Below are positions 16,350 through 24,565 of a DNA stretch of 64,000 nucleotides, one piece after another. The stretch lies in NCBI GenBank assembly GCA_024233215.1, contig JACKPW010000001.1, positions 620,001 through 684,000 of the forward strand, read 5' to 3'. Both the position numbers and the translations under genes were made by a program. Below the pieces are notes generated by a model that worked only from the letters and a program-made list of their open reading frames with translations, did no database searches and was not told the DNA's origin. How positions within the stretch are numbered: the stretch's first letter is position 1; each line of letters begins with the position of its first letter. Source of the stretch: Verrucomicrobiales bacterium. Lineage in GTDB: Bacteria > Verrucomicrobiota > Verrucomicrobiia > Limisphaerales > J093.

Positions 16350-18239
16350 ATGAAACCCAACCCTGGAGTCCGGCAGACACTGTTCGCAGTCCTGGCCCTG
16401 CCGGCCACGGTCCTCTCCCTCGCAGCGGGACAGGCACACCCCAACATCGTCTGGCTGACCACCGAGGATAACTCCGCCCACTGGTACCGGCTCTACAACG
16501 ACCACGGTGCCCCCATGCCGAACATCGAGCGGTTGGCCGCCCATGGGCTGGTGTTCAACCACGCCTTTTCGTGTGCCCCCGTCTGTTCCGTGGCACGCAG
16601 CACGATTCTCTCGGGCTGTTACCCTTCGCGGCTCGGTGCCCAGTATCATCGGCCGGAAATGCCCGTGCGCCTGCCTGAGGGCGTCCGGCCGTTCCCCTGG
16701 CACCTGCGCAAGGCCGGCTACTACACCACCAACAACAGCAAGACCGACTACAACTTCCCCGCTTCCGACATCAGGGGCACGTGGGATGAATCCTCCGGCA
16801 AGGCAACCTACCGGAACCGCCAGCCGGGCCAGCCCTTCTTTCATGTGCAGAACTTCGCCGTCACCCACGAAAGCAGGCTCTTCGGCGGCCTGCCCAAGGG
16901 GGTTGAAAGCACCACCGACCCCGCCTCGGTCGAACTGTTCCCCTACCATCCGGACACCCCGCTCTTTCGCGAAAAATACGCCCAGTACCTGACCCTCCAG
17001 ACCTACGTCGATTCACAGATGGGAAAACTCATCGGGCAACTGGAAGCCGACGGCCTGCTCGACGACACCTTCATCTTTCACTACGGCGACCACGGCGGTG
17101 TGCTGCCCGGCAGCAAGGGCTATGCCTGCAATGACGGGTTGCAGGTTGCCATGGTGGTTTACGTTCCAAAGAACTGGCACCACCTCGTCCCCGCCCAACC
17201 GGGCTCGCGGATCGACGGCTTCGTTGAGTTCGTGGATCTTTCCGCGACCGTGCTGAACCTGGCGGGCATCGACATCCCGGAGGGGATCGATGGACGGCCC
17301 TTTCTGGGGCCCGGCGTCACCCTCGACGCCCTCGACCGGCGCGACACCGCCTTCGGCGTCGCCGAACGGTTTGATGAGAAGTACGACCTGGTGCGATTCC
17401 TCCGCCGCGGTCGCTTCAGCTATCATCGCAGCTATCAACCCTTCAATCCCGACGGCCTCTACAACGAGTACCGCTACAAGCAACCCGCCTATCGCGAGTG
17501 GCGTGAACTCCACCGGGCCGGTCGTCTGAACGCCGTGCAGGCCGCCTTCTTCGAGCCCCGACAGCCTGAGGGCCTGTACGATCTCGAGACCGACCCGCAC
17601 GAAACCCGCAATCTCGCCGGGGATCCGGCCCACGCCGGGACGCTCGCCGAAATGCGCGGTCTGCTGCAGGAACGCCTCAGGACCATGCCGGATACCGGGT
17701 TCGTGCCGGAACCCGTGTTGGTTGCGGAAAGCAACGGCGACGGATACGGCTACGGGCAGAGGAACCAGGCCCGGCTCGCCCGGTTGCTGGAGATTGCCGA
17801 TCTGCAACTGCTCCCATTTGATGCGGCACAGAGCGGAATCGCCCGGGCTCTCGGGTCCCCGGAACCTCTGGAACGTTATTGGGGGCTCATTACCTGCAGT
17901 GCCTTCTGCCAGCAGGCGGCGGCGTTCTACGACCGGGCCCGGCAACTCGCCGCAAACGACCCCAACGGCTTGGTCCGTACCCGCGCGGCGGAGTTTCTCG
18001 GATTGACCCGCGCGGCAGATCCCGTGCCGGTATGGGTCGACGTGCTCCGGAGCACCACCGATCCCATTGAGGCCAACCTCATCCTGAACACCGTGGTCCT
18101 GCTGCGGGACCGGCAGCCCGGAATCAACTTCGATTTCGCGGCGGTGGACGGCGCCCCCTGGACTGATGCCAGGAAGACCCCCGGCCTCGCGAACCAGGTC
18201 CAGCGCCGCGTGGAACAGTTCCGTAACAACGATCGCTAG
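16350..18239 (+). CDS. Exported S1-family sulfatase with a CSVAR active site
   Basis: A 629-residue arylsulfatase-type protein with a signal peptide ending at LAAGQA. The metal/active-site strand is PNIVWLTTEDN, where type I sulfatases usually carry DD; here the pair is ED. The formylglycine site is Cys79 in APVCSVARSTILSG, so the third residue is Val instead of the canonical Pro or Ala. Later motifs are FHYGDHGGVLPGSKGY (second metal Asp/His) and YDLETDPHETRNLA near the end of the core. About 150 extra C-terminal residues resemble HEAT-like helices (WGLITCSAFCQQAAAFYDRA). It is the middle gene of a GH2-sulfatase-sulfatase operon. No maturase is nearby. Confidence 0.87.
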   Translation: MKPNPGVRQTLFAVLALPATVLSLAAGQAHPNIVWLTTEDNSAHWYRLYNDHGAPMPNIERLAAHGLVFNHAFSCAPVCSVARSTILSGCYPSRLGAQYHRPEMPVRLPEGVRPFPWHLRKAGYYTTNNSKTDYNFPASDIRGTWDESSGKATYRNRQPGQPFFHVQNFAVTHESRLFGGLPKGVESTTDPASVELFPYHPDTPLFREKYAQYLTLQTYVDSQMGKLIGQLEADGLLDDTFIFHYGDHGGVLPGSKGYACNDGLQVAMVVYVPKNWHHLVPAQPGSRIDGFVEFVDLSATVLNLAGIDIPEGIDGRPFLGPGVTLDALDRRDTAFGVAERFDEKYDLVRFLRRGRFSYHRSYQPFNPDGLYNEYRYKQPAYREWRELHRAGRLNAVQAAFFEPRQPEGLYDLETDPHETRNLAGDPAHAGTLAEMRGLLQERLRTMPDTGFVPEPVLVAESNGDGYGYGQRNQARLARLLEIADLQLLPFDAAQSGIARALGSPEPLERYWGLITCSAFCQQAAAFYDRARQLAANDPNGLVRTRAAEFLGLTRAADPVPVWVDVLRSTTDPIEANLILNTVVLLRDRQPGINFDFAAVDGAPWTDARKTPGLANQVQRRVEQFRNNDR

Positions 18240-18264
18240 TCACCCCAAGCCACCCGCCTCAGCC

Positions 18265-19668
18265 ATGATCCGCCTGCTCAAAACCCTCCTCGCGCTCAGC
18301 GTCGTTCCGGTCGGTCTGCTGCAGGCAGCCAGCCGCCCCAATGTCATCCTCGTCCTCATCGACGACATGGGCTGGGGTGACTTCTCCTGTTTCGGCAGCG
18401 AGGCCGCCAGCACGCCGAACATCGATCACATGGCAGGAGAGGGGATCCGGTTCGAGCAGTTCTACGTCGATTCCCCCATTTGTTCGCCCTCGCGCGTGGC
18501 CATCAGCACCGGCCAGTATCCGCAGCGTTGGCGCATCACGTCCTACCTGAACAACCGCCGGGATAACCAGGCCCGTGGCATGGCCCAATGGCTGGATCCC
18601 CGTGCGCCCATGCTCGCCCGCTCACTCCGGCAGGCCGGCTACGCCACCGGTCACTTCGGCAAATGGCACATGGGTGGCCAGCGCGACGTCGCCGAGGCTC
18701 CGCCCATCACCGACTACGGTTTCGACGAGTCCCTCACGAACTTCGAAGGCATGGGCGCCAAGCTGCTTCCGATGACCCTCAAGCCCGGCGACATCGTCCC
18801 CGGCCGGATCTGGGCCGATGCCGAACGTCTCGGCGGGCCTGTCGTCTGGATGCAACGCTCCGAAATCACCCGGGGCTTCGCCGACGCCGCCCTGGCGTTC
18901 ATGAATCGTGCCATACGCGACCAAAAGCCATTCTATATCAACCTCTGGCCCGACGATGTCCACAGCCCGTTCTGGCCTCCGGTCGCGAAGTGGGGTGACG
19001 GCAGCAAACGCCGCCTCTATCTCTCGGTGCTGGAGGAGATGGATCGCCAGTTTGGCCGGCTCTTCGACCGCGTCCGGAGCGACGAGGCGCTCCGGGACAA
19101 CACCCTGATCCTGATCTGCTCGGACAACGGCCCCGAACGCGGCGCCGGCACGGCCGGACCGTTCCGTGGCTTCAAGACCCAGCTCTATGAAGGCGGCGTG
19201 CGGTCGCCGCTGATCGTGTGGGGGCCCGGCTTGCTGCCGGCCGGCAAGGGCGGGAGCGTGAACCCGGAATCCATCCTCGCCGCCATCGACCTCGCGCCTT
19301 CGATCCTCCAACTCACCGGCACCCCCGCACCCGCCGAAGCCGGGTTCGACGGTGTGGACATGTCGGATGTGCTCCTCGGCAAGACCACCCGTTCGCGCGA
19401 CAAGCCGCTGTTCTTCCGTCGACCGCCGGACCGCGATTCCTTCTTCGGCGTGGCGGACCTGCCCGACCTGTCCGTCCGCGACGGCCGCTGGAAGTTGCTG
19501 TGCGAATATGACGGTTCCCAGGCGGAGCTCTACGATCTGGCGGTCGACCGCGGGGAACACGACAACGTGGCCGGGGATCACCCGGACATCGTCGCTGATC
19601 TGAAGGCCCGACTGCTCGCCTGGCACCAGTCCATGCCCCCCGACAACGGCGCGACCTACGGCCGCTGA
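18265..19668 (+). CDS. Exported S1-family sulfatase, canonical CSPSR site
   Basis: A 467-residue protein starting at the ATG that begins MIRLLKTLLALSVVPVG, a signal peptide. An in-frame extension upstream overlaps the previous sulfatase and is not needed. Type I sulfatase hallmarks are all present: VILVLIDDMGWGDFSCFG, formylglycine site Cys73 in PICSPSRVAISTGQYP, GHFGKWHMGG, ICSDNGPERG and ELYDLAVDRGEHDNVAGD. It hydrolyses a sulfate ester in the periplasm or outside the cell after Cys-to-formylglycine conversion. It is 25 nt after the other sulfatase and shares its transcript. Its substrate subfamily cannot be assigned by eye. Confidence 0.92.
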   Translation: MIRLLKTLLALSVVPVGLLQAASRPNVILVLIDDMGWGDFSCFGSEAASTPNIDHMAGEGIRFEQFYVDSPICSPSRVAISTGQYPQRWRITSYLNNRRDNQARGMAQWLDPRAPMLARSLRQAGYATGHFGKWHMGGQRDVAEAPPITDYGFDESLTNFEGMGAKLLPMTLKPGDIVPGRIWADAERLGGPVVWMQRSEITRGFADAALAFMNRAIRDQKPFYINLWPDDVHSPFWPPVAKWGDGSKRRLYLSVLEEMDRQFGRLFDRVRSDEALRDNTLILICSDNGPERGAGTAGPFRGFKTQLYEGGVRSPLIVWGPGLLPAGKGGSVNPESILAAIDLAPSILQLTGTPAPAEAGFDGVDMSDVLLGKTTRSRDKPLFFRRPPDRDSFFGVADLPDLSVRDGRWKLLCEYDGSQAELYDLAVDRGEHDNVAGDHPDIVADLKARLLAWHQSMPPDNGATYGR

Positions 19669-19736
19669 TCCCGGCAACGCCAAGGGGGAAGACCAGCGCA
19701 CTCCGCGCCCTTCCCCCTCACCGTTCCGCACGCCGA

Positions 19737-19765
19737 TTGACCCGGCCCGATTCGCCCCCTAGCCT
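19737..19765 (+). promoter_or_regulatory. Promoter predicting a leaderless mRNA (gene at 19773)
   Basis: TTGACC (19737-19742), 17-nt spacer and TAGCCT (19760-19765), then 7 nt to the ATG at 19773. This placement supports the ATG over the upstream TTG at 19737, which is itself part of the -35 box. Confidence 0.5.
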
Positions 19766-19772
19766 CCCGGGG

Positions 19773-20672
19773 ATGAAGTCCGTTGCTCCATCGGATACCC
19801 GGCTGGGCTGGATTGGGACCGGAGTCATGGGAGCCCCCATGGCCGGTCACCTGCTGAAACAGGGCTGGGCCTTGACGGTCTCCAGCCGCACGCGGTCGAA
19901 GGCCGAACCCCTGCTCGCAGCCGGCGCCCGCTGGGCCGGTTCCCCGGCCGAGGTCGCGGCACAGTCCGACATCGTCTTTTCCATGGTCGGCTTTCCGGAG
20001 GACGTGGCATCGGTGTACTTCGGCCCGGATGGCCTCCTGGCGCAGGCCACGTCCGGCTCGATCCTGGTCGACCTGACCACCACCCGCCCCGCCCTGGCGT
20101 GCGAGATCGCCCGGGTGGCATTGGACAAGGGAATCCACACCATCGATGCGCCAGTCTCCGGCGGTGATGTGGGGGCGCGCAACGCCACGCTGACCATCAT
20201 GGTCGGCGGAGACGAGGCCGCCGTGGAGACCGTCACTCCGCTGCTCGGGATCCTGGGAAAGAACATCGTCCACCAGGGCCCCGCCGGTGCGGGCCAGCAT
20301 GCCAAGATGTGCAACCAGATCACCATCGCGGGAACGATGATCGGGGTGTGCGAGAGCTTGATTTACGGCCACCGCGCAGGCCTCGATCTCGAGACCCTGC
20401 TCCGGGCCATCAGCGGTGGGGCGGCGGGTTGCTGGACCCTGACAAATCTCGCCCCCCGCATCATTGCCCGGAACTTCGATCCCGGCTTCTACGTGGAGCA
20501 CTTTATCAAGGACATGCAGATCGCGCTGGAGGAGGCGGCCCGGATGAACCTGGCCCTGCCCGGCCTCGCCCTCGTCCATCAACTTTATCAGGCGGTGGCG
20601 GCCCAGGGACACGGTCGCAAGGGAACCCACGCCCTCATGCTCGCGCTCGAACGGATCTCCAGCACCGGTTGA
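19773..20672 (+). CDS. Beta-hydroxyacid dehydrogenase (3-hydroxyisobutyrate / tartronate semialdehyde reductase family)
   Basis: A 299-residue NAD(P)-dependent dehydrogenase. The N-terminal Rossmann motif is LGWIGTGVMGAPMAGHL. The substrate-binding signature is DAPVSGGDVGARNATLTIMV and the catalytic Lys178 lies in AGQHAKMCNQI. The family reduces small semialdehydes such as tartronate semialdehyde or oxidises 3-hydroxyacids; the phosphogluconate-type Asn is in MCNQ. Its stop is 2 nt from the stop of the convergent LarA-like gene. That neighbour and the SDR further on point to sugar-acid metabolism (inference). Confidence 0.86.
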   Translation: MKSVAPSDTRLGWIGTGVMGAPMAGHLLKQGWALTVSSRTRSKAEPLLAAGARWAGSPAEVAAQSDIVFSMVGFPEDVASVYFGPDGLLAQATSGSILVDLTTTRPALACEIARVALDKGIHTIDAPVSGGDVGARNATLTIMVGGDEAAVETVTPLLGILGKNIVHQGPAGAGQHAKMCNQITIAGTMIGVCESLIYGHRAGLDLETLLRAISGGAAGCWTLTNLAPRIIARNFDPGFYVEHFIKDMQIALEEAARMNLALPGLALVHQLYQAVAAQGHGRKGTHALMLALERISSTG

Positions 20673-20674
20673 AC

Positions 20675-21973
20675 TCAACCCCGGGCGGCGGCCAGGTTCC
20701 CCTCCGCATCGAAGTCGAACGGTCGCGGTACGCCGCTGATCTCGACGGAGCAGTCACTCCGCACGCACCCTGCCAGGCTCTCCGAGCACTCCAGGGTTTC
20801 CACCGACAACGTATCCCGGATGCGCACGACGCGGGCGGTGGCAACGTCCGGCAACGCCAGGCTCCGCAAGGCCGCCTCGATTGCCGCCCGGTCGCAGGGA
20901 AAGTGGATGGGCACCTTGGCGCCCTGAATCGACAGGGCCGTCAACGCGTTTACGCTCGTGATGCGCGCATCCATGGCCGCCACCAAACGGTCGGTCGTAA
21001 AATCCGCCATGCCGACCCCGATGGCGTTGCCGTGGCTCTCCGGCGTCAGGTCCCGGACGAACAATCGTCGCACCCGGGGCGGCGGTTGCTCCGGATCGAT
21101 CTCGGTGGAATAGCCGTGAATCATCCGCCCAATGATCGCCGGGTCCATGCCCGTCCCGCTGAGGTTCTTCCCCATCCGATCCACGATCAGCAGATCCACC
21201 TCGTCGAACGGCAGCCGCGGCATCAGTGCCCGCGCCTCGGCGCACAGTTCCTCTTCGGCGCTCTCGAGAACCGCCGGCAACACCCCCGCCAGTCGCGCCG
21301 TTTGGTGCGCCTGGTTTTCCACCACCGCCAACCCCCCAAGCAACGGAACGTTCGGTTTCAACACCGCCGCGATGGAGCGCAGCGCAGGCTCGTAGCCCAA
21401 CCGGCTGGCGGCCTGGTGAAAGCGCTTGGCCCCCTCGTGCTTGCCCAGACCAACGACCAGCATCTTCAGCAGACCGCTGCCAATCGGGCTCTTGAAGTCC
21501 GTGTGCGGTTTGATCCGGTTGATCAGCAGAATCCGATCGGCCTGCAGGGCGGCGGCACTGCACACCGCATCGACACCGTCCGCCGTGGAGCCGAGACAAC
21601 GAACCTCCATCGACGGCTGGAAAGGCACGCCGCACGTGGCATCGGAAACCCCGTAATCCGCGAGCAACGCCAGTTGTCCCGCCGGCGTTCCGCCCCCGTG
21701 ACTGCCCATCGCCGGCACCACAAACGGGTGCGCTCCCGCCGCCCTCAAGACGTCGATCGCCGAGCGAACAAGGGTCGCCAGTCCGGTGATCCCCCGGCTG
21801 CCCACGGCCACGGCGACCGTTGCGCCGGAGGGAAGCCCCTCCAGCAAAGGCGTCAGTTGCCGTTCGGTTTCCGCCGCCAGATCAAGGGCCGGTGCCGGTG
21901 CGAATGACTGACGCGCCAGCAACATGCGAGGCATTGGGAGCGCCTCGACCGGAGTCGATTCGGGGTTCTTCAT
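20675..21973 (-). CDS. LarA-like (DUF2088) protein, possible nickel-pincer racemase/epimerase
   Basis: A 432-residue protein starting at the ATG at 21973, which overlaps the previous stop by 4 bp. It shows the DUF2088/lactate-racemase pattern: VVPAMGSHGGGTPAGQ (His92), INRIKPHTDF (His157), GSGLLKMLVVG (Lys170) and GAKRFH (His186). The spacing of these residues resembles that of the nickel-pincer site of lactate racemase LarA (His, His, Lys, His). LarA homologues racemise or epimerise 2-hydroxyacids, including sugar acids. The cofactor-making genes larB, larC and larE are not in the window. It is the last gene of an SDR / six-hairpin glycosidase / LarA-like operon. Function beyond the family is inferred. 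Confidence 0.72.
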   Translation of the reverse strand: MKNPESTPVEALPMPRMLLARQSFAPAPALDLAAETERQLTPLLEGLPSGATVAVAVGSRGITGLATLVRSAIDVLRAAGAHPFVVPAMGSHGGGTPAGQLALLADYGVSDATCGVPFQPSMEVRCLGSTADGVDAVCSAAALQADRILLINRIKPHTDFKSPIGSGLLKMLVVGLGKHEGAKRFHQAASRLGYEPALRSIAAVLKPNVPLLGGLAVVENQAHQTARLAGVLPAVLESAEEELCAEARALMPRLPFDEVDLLIVDRMGKNLSGTGMDPAIIGRMIHGYSTEIDPEQPPPRVRRLFVRDLTPESHGNAIGVGMADFTTDRLVAAMDARITSVNALTALSIQGAKVPIHFPCDRAAIEAALRSLALPDVATARVVRIRDTLSVETLECSESLAGCVRSDCSVEISGVPRPFDFDAEGNLAAARG

Positions 21974-23646
21974 CGTGCCTGCAGAAGCCTGGTGTCCTGG
22001 ACCCGCCAACGCAGGGGTTGGCCCGGAACCACCTTGACCGGCACCCCCGCCCGCGTGGTCAGCCCCACCCCACCCCACCGGCTGACCCGGCCGGTCTCGA
22101 GGTCCTCGATACGGTAGGCCCAATCCTCCTCCACGGTGAACCACTCGGGGAACTGGTTGATGCGGGGCCAGTCCAGCGGCAAATGCAGGTCGGTCCGGTG
22201 CCGCGGTTCGTCAAAACAGATCCGGCCCTCCCACGGCGTCTCGGATTCGACCCACAGGAGCAGTTGTCCGTCCTCCCGCAGGGCGCCAAACCGGAGGTCC
22301 TCCCGCCACGGACGTACCGTCACGCCCTGGGTTTTCCAGAGGCAGTACATGATCGTGGTCCGGGCAAAATTGCCATCGCCGTGCCAGCCTTCGATCACGC
22401 CGTCCTCCTGCTGTTTCCCCCACATCACCCGCGTTTCACTGTCGATCCACCGGGCCACCTCGGGAAGCGGTTCGCGGTTCAGCAGGTTCAAGGCGCTCTC
22501 GATGGAATCGGCATAGCCATCAGCGCTTTCCCCCTCCCACTTGAAGCTGCGATAGTGCGGCCAGAGCGCCTTCATGGCCCGCAGGGTGGCTTCACGATAG
22601 CGGTCCACGCCATCCAGCAGATAGACCGTGTAGAAGCCGTTGAAGGTGTAACCCCAGGTGTCCGCCGTGCCCGCGCCCCCCTCGGTCGGCTTGCCCGCCA
22701 CGGGATCAATCTGGTTGTAGAACAGACCCTGCTCGTTGCGGCCCACCTCCAGAATGCGGTCCAGCATCGACCGGATGGGAGCGCGATAGGCGGCCGCCTT
22801 TTCCGGCCAGGCGAAATGACAGGTCGCGTAGAGTTCGCACAATCCCGAGACGACCTCGCAGCCGTGATCGCGGAGTCGCAACACCCGGAGGTCCTTGGTA
22901 GGGTGATGCTCGCCCAGCAGGTAGTAGTCGCCCAGCCGAACCGCCCATTCGAGATACCTCGGATCGCCGGTCATCCAGTAAATCCGGCTCAAGGCCTGCA
23001 GCATCTCCCCGTTCACCTCGACATTGTCCGAGGCGATCCGGCCAAATGGCGTCGCCACCGGCGCGTGTTCCCAGATGGCGTCCAGGATTGCCAGCATCCG
23101 TTCCGACCAGGGACTGGCGCCCAGCCACTCGGTCAACGGCAACAACCCGTCCTTCACATACTCGGAGGAACCGAAGATGATCCGGTCCAGCCGGATATCG
23201 GGATCGGCGAACGCGCCCTTGGAGAAGGACCACGTGTCGGGCATGGCGCCCACCCGCGGGGTGAGCCGCGCCTCGGTCTCCAGCATCGCCCGCATCCTGC
23301 CCTCGAACAGGTCTTCATCCAGCAACGCCGCGGTGAGGACCATGAACGGGTAGTTGTCCGCCGCCGAGTCCTGCGCATTCCAGATGTCGCGATCCCGCTG
23401 CAGGTTCCGCGGGATGAGCCCCGTCCCCGGATCGGCCTGCGCCAGCCAGCCATGGACGAATCGCAGGCACCGACGGAACCCCTCATTGGCCGCCGCCGCA
23501 TTCTGTCGGGCCAGATCAAACCCGGCGCCGAGACCCCGGTCGACGGCATTGGCGGTGGCCGTGGTTCCCTGGGCGTCGCCGGCGACGGCACATCCCACCG
23601 CCAGGACAACCGGGACAACTGAGCGAAGAAGCAGGCGGGTCTTCAT
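21970..23646 (-). CDS. Exported six-hairpin glycosidase-like protein
   Basis: A 558-residue protein from the ATG at 23646; an in-frame ATG 9 nt earlier is also possible. It has a signal peptide (LLRSVVPVVLAVGCAVAG). The body is rich in Trp and in repeated helices with polar turns (IWNAQDSAADNYPFMVLTAA, EVNGEMLQALSRIYWMTGDP, YLEWAVRLGDYYLLGE, DTWGYTFNGFYTVYLLDGVD, DGYADSIESALNLLNREP), which is typical of an (alpha/alpha)6 barrel. The last 100 residues are beta-rich. Such folds occur in heparinases, unsaturated uronyl hydrolases and related enzymes. The exact family is not recognised. Its operon partners suggest action on uronic-acid polysaccharide. Confidence 0.6.
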   Translation of the reverse strand: MKTRLLLRSVVPVVLAVGCAVAGDAQGTTATANAVDRGLGAGFDLARQNAAAANEGFRRCLRFVHGWLAQADPGTGLIPRNLQRDRDIWNAQDSAADNYPFMVLTAALLDEDLFEGRMRAMLETEARLTPRVGAMPDTWSFSKGAFADPDIRLDRIIFGSSEYVKDGLLPLTEWLGASPWSERMLAILDAIWEHAPVATPFGRIASDNVEVNGEMLQALSRIYWMTGDPRYLEWAVRLGDYYLLGEHHPTKDLRVLRLRDHGCEVVSGLCELYATCHFAWPEKAAAYRAPIRSMLDRILEVGRNEQGLFYNQIDPVAGKPTEGGAGTADTWGYTFNGFYTVYLLDGVDRYREATLRAMKALWPHYRSFKWEGESADGYADSIESALNLLNREPLPEVARWIDSETRVMWGKQQEDGVIEGWHGDGNFARTTIMYCLWKTQGVTVRPWREDLRFGALREDGQLLLWVESETPWEGRICFDEPRHRTDLHLPLDWPRINQFPEWFTVEEDWAYRIEDLETGRVSRWGGVGLTTRAGVPVKVVPGQPLRWRVQDTRLLQAR

Positions 23647-23675
23647 GCGCCCCATTGTGACAGGTCCGAGGCCGA

Positions 23676-24500
23676 TTAAAAGCCAATCGAGGCCCCGCCA
23701 TCAACCGGCAGCACCACGCCCGTGATGAACCGGGCCGCCGGCGAACACAGGAAGACCGCGGCGTGGCCAATGTCCTCCGGCAGCCCAAACCCACCCATCG
23801 GGGTGCGCGCGAGAATCCTGGCCTTCCGCTCGGGATCCGCCATGACCGCCCGGCGCAGGATGTCGGACTCGATCCAGCCGGGGGCAATCCCGTTCACCCG
23901 CACCCCCCGTCCCGAGACCTCCACCGCCAGCGATCGGACCATGCCGAGGTAGGCACTCTTGGCGGCCGAATAGGCAACCACATAGGGAATCCCCAGCAGG
24001 GAGGACATCGACGCGGTGAAGAGGATGCTGCCGTGACCGCGCGCCAGCATGCCCGGCAACACCGCCCGGGTCAGGGCGTGCGCCGCCAGCACATGAGTGT
24101 CCAGGATCGTCTGGAACTCCTCCGGCGTCGTCTCTTCGGCCGGCTTCTTGAGGTGGTTGCCAGCGTTGTTGATGAGGATGCTGACCGGGGCTTCCGCCAG
24201 CCGTTCCACCTTCTCAACCAGTTCCCCCGCCCGGTCGAATGCCGTCACGTCATGCACCGCGTATCCGGCCGACGCACCGATGCCCTCGGAAGCCTCGCGC
24301 AGGACCGCCTCCCGCCGACCCACCAGGAACACCCGCGCGCCGGCCTCCGCCAGGCATCGCGCCATCCCCAATCCCAAACCGCTGCCACCCCCCGTGATCA
24401 CGGCGACCTCCCCCGCAAGGCAAAAGGGCGGTCGCGACCCGACGGGCTTAAGTCCCGCTGAATCCGAATGTTCGGGCGACTGCTGAACTGGTTTCGTCAC
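23676..24500 (-). CDS. Short-chain dehydrogenase/reductase (gluconate 5-dehydrogenase-like)
   Basis: A 274-residue classical SDR with a GTG start. The cofactor motif is TGGGSGLG (residues 36-43). NNAG lies at 111-114. The catalytic Ser is in FTASMSS, and Tyr177/Lys181 form the AYSAAK motif. The ending PVDGGASIGF is typical. Overall length and SSLLGIPYVVAYSAAK resemble gluconate 5-dehydrogenases and 2-deoxy-gluconate dehydrogenases. A 25-residue N-terminal extension precedes the fold. It is first in an operon with the six-hairpin glycosidase and LarA-like genes. A -10-like TAGAAA ends 6 nt before the GTG. Confidence 0.86.
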   Translation of the reverse strand: MTKPVQQSPEHSDSAGLKPVGSRPPFCLAGEVAVITGGGSGLGLGMARCLAEAGARVFLVGRREAVLREASEGIGASAGYAVHDVTAFDRAGELVEKVERLAEAPVSILINNAGNHLKKPAEETTPEEFQTILDTHVLAAHALTRAVLPGMLARGHGSILFTASMSSLLGIPYVVAYSAAKSAYLGMVRSLAVEVSGRGVRVNGIAPGWIESDILRRAVMADPERKARILARTPMGGFGLPEDIGHAAVFLCSPAARFITGVVLPVDGGASIGF

Positions 24501-24565
24501 GGCGCGTTTCTAGGCGAGGAGCCGAGGGATTGACAGGAGATTCACCGGCCGACCATGCACCCGCA

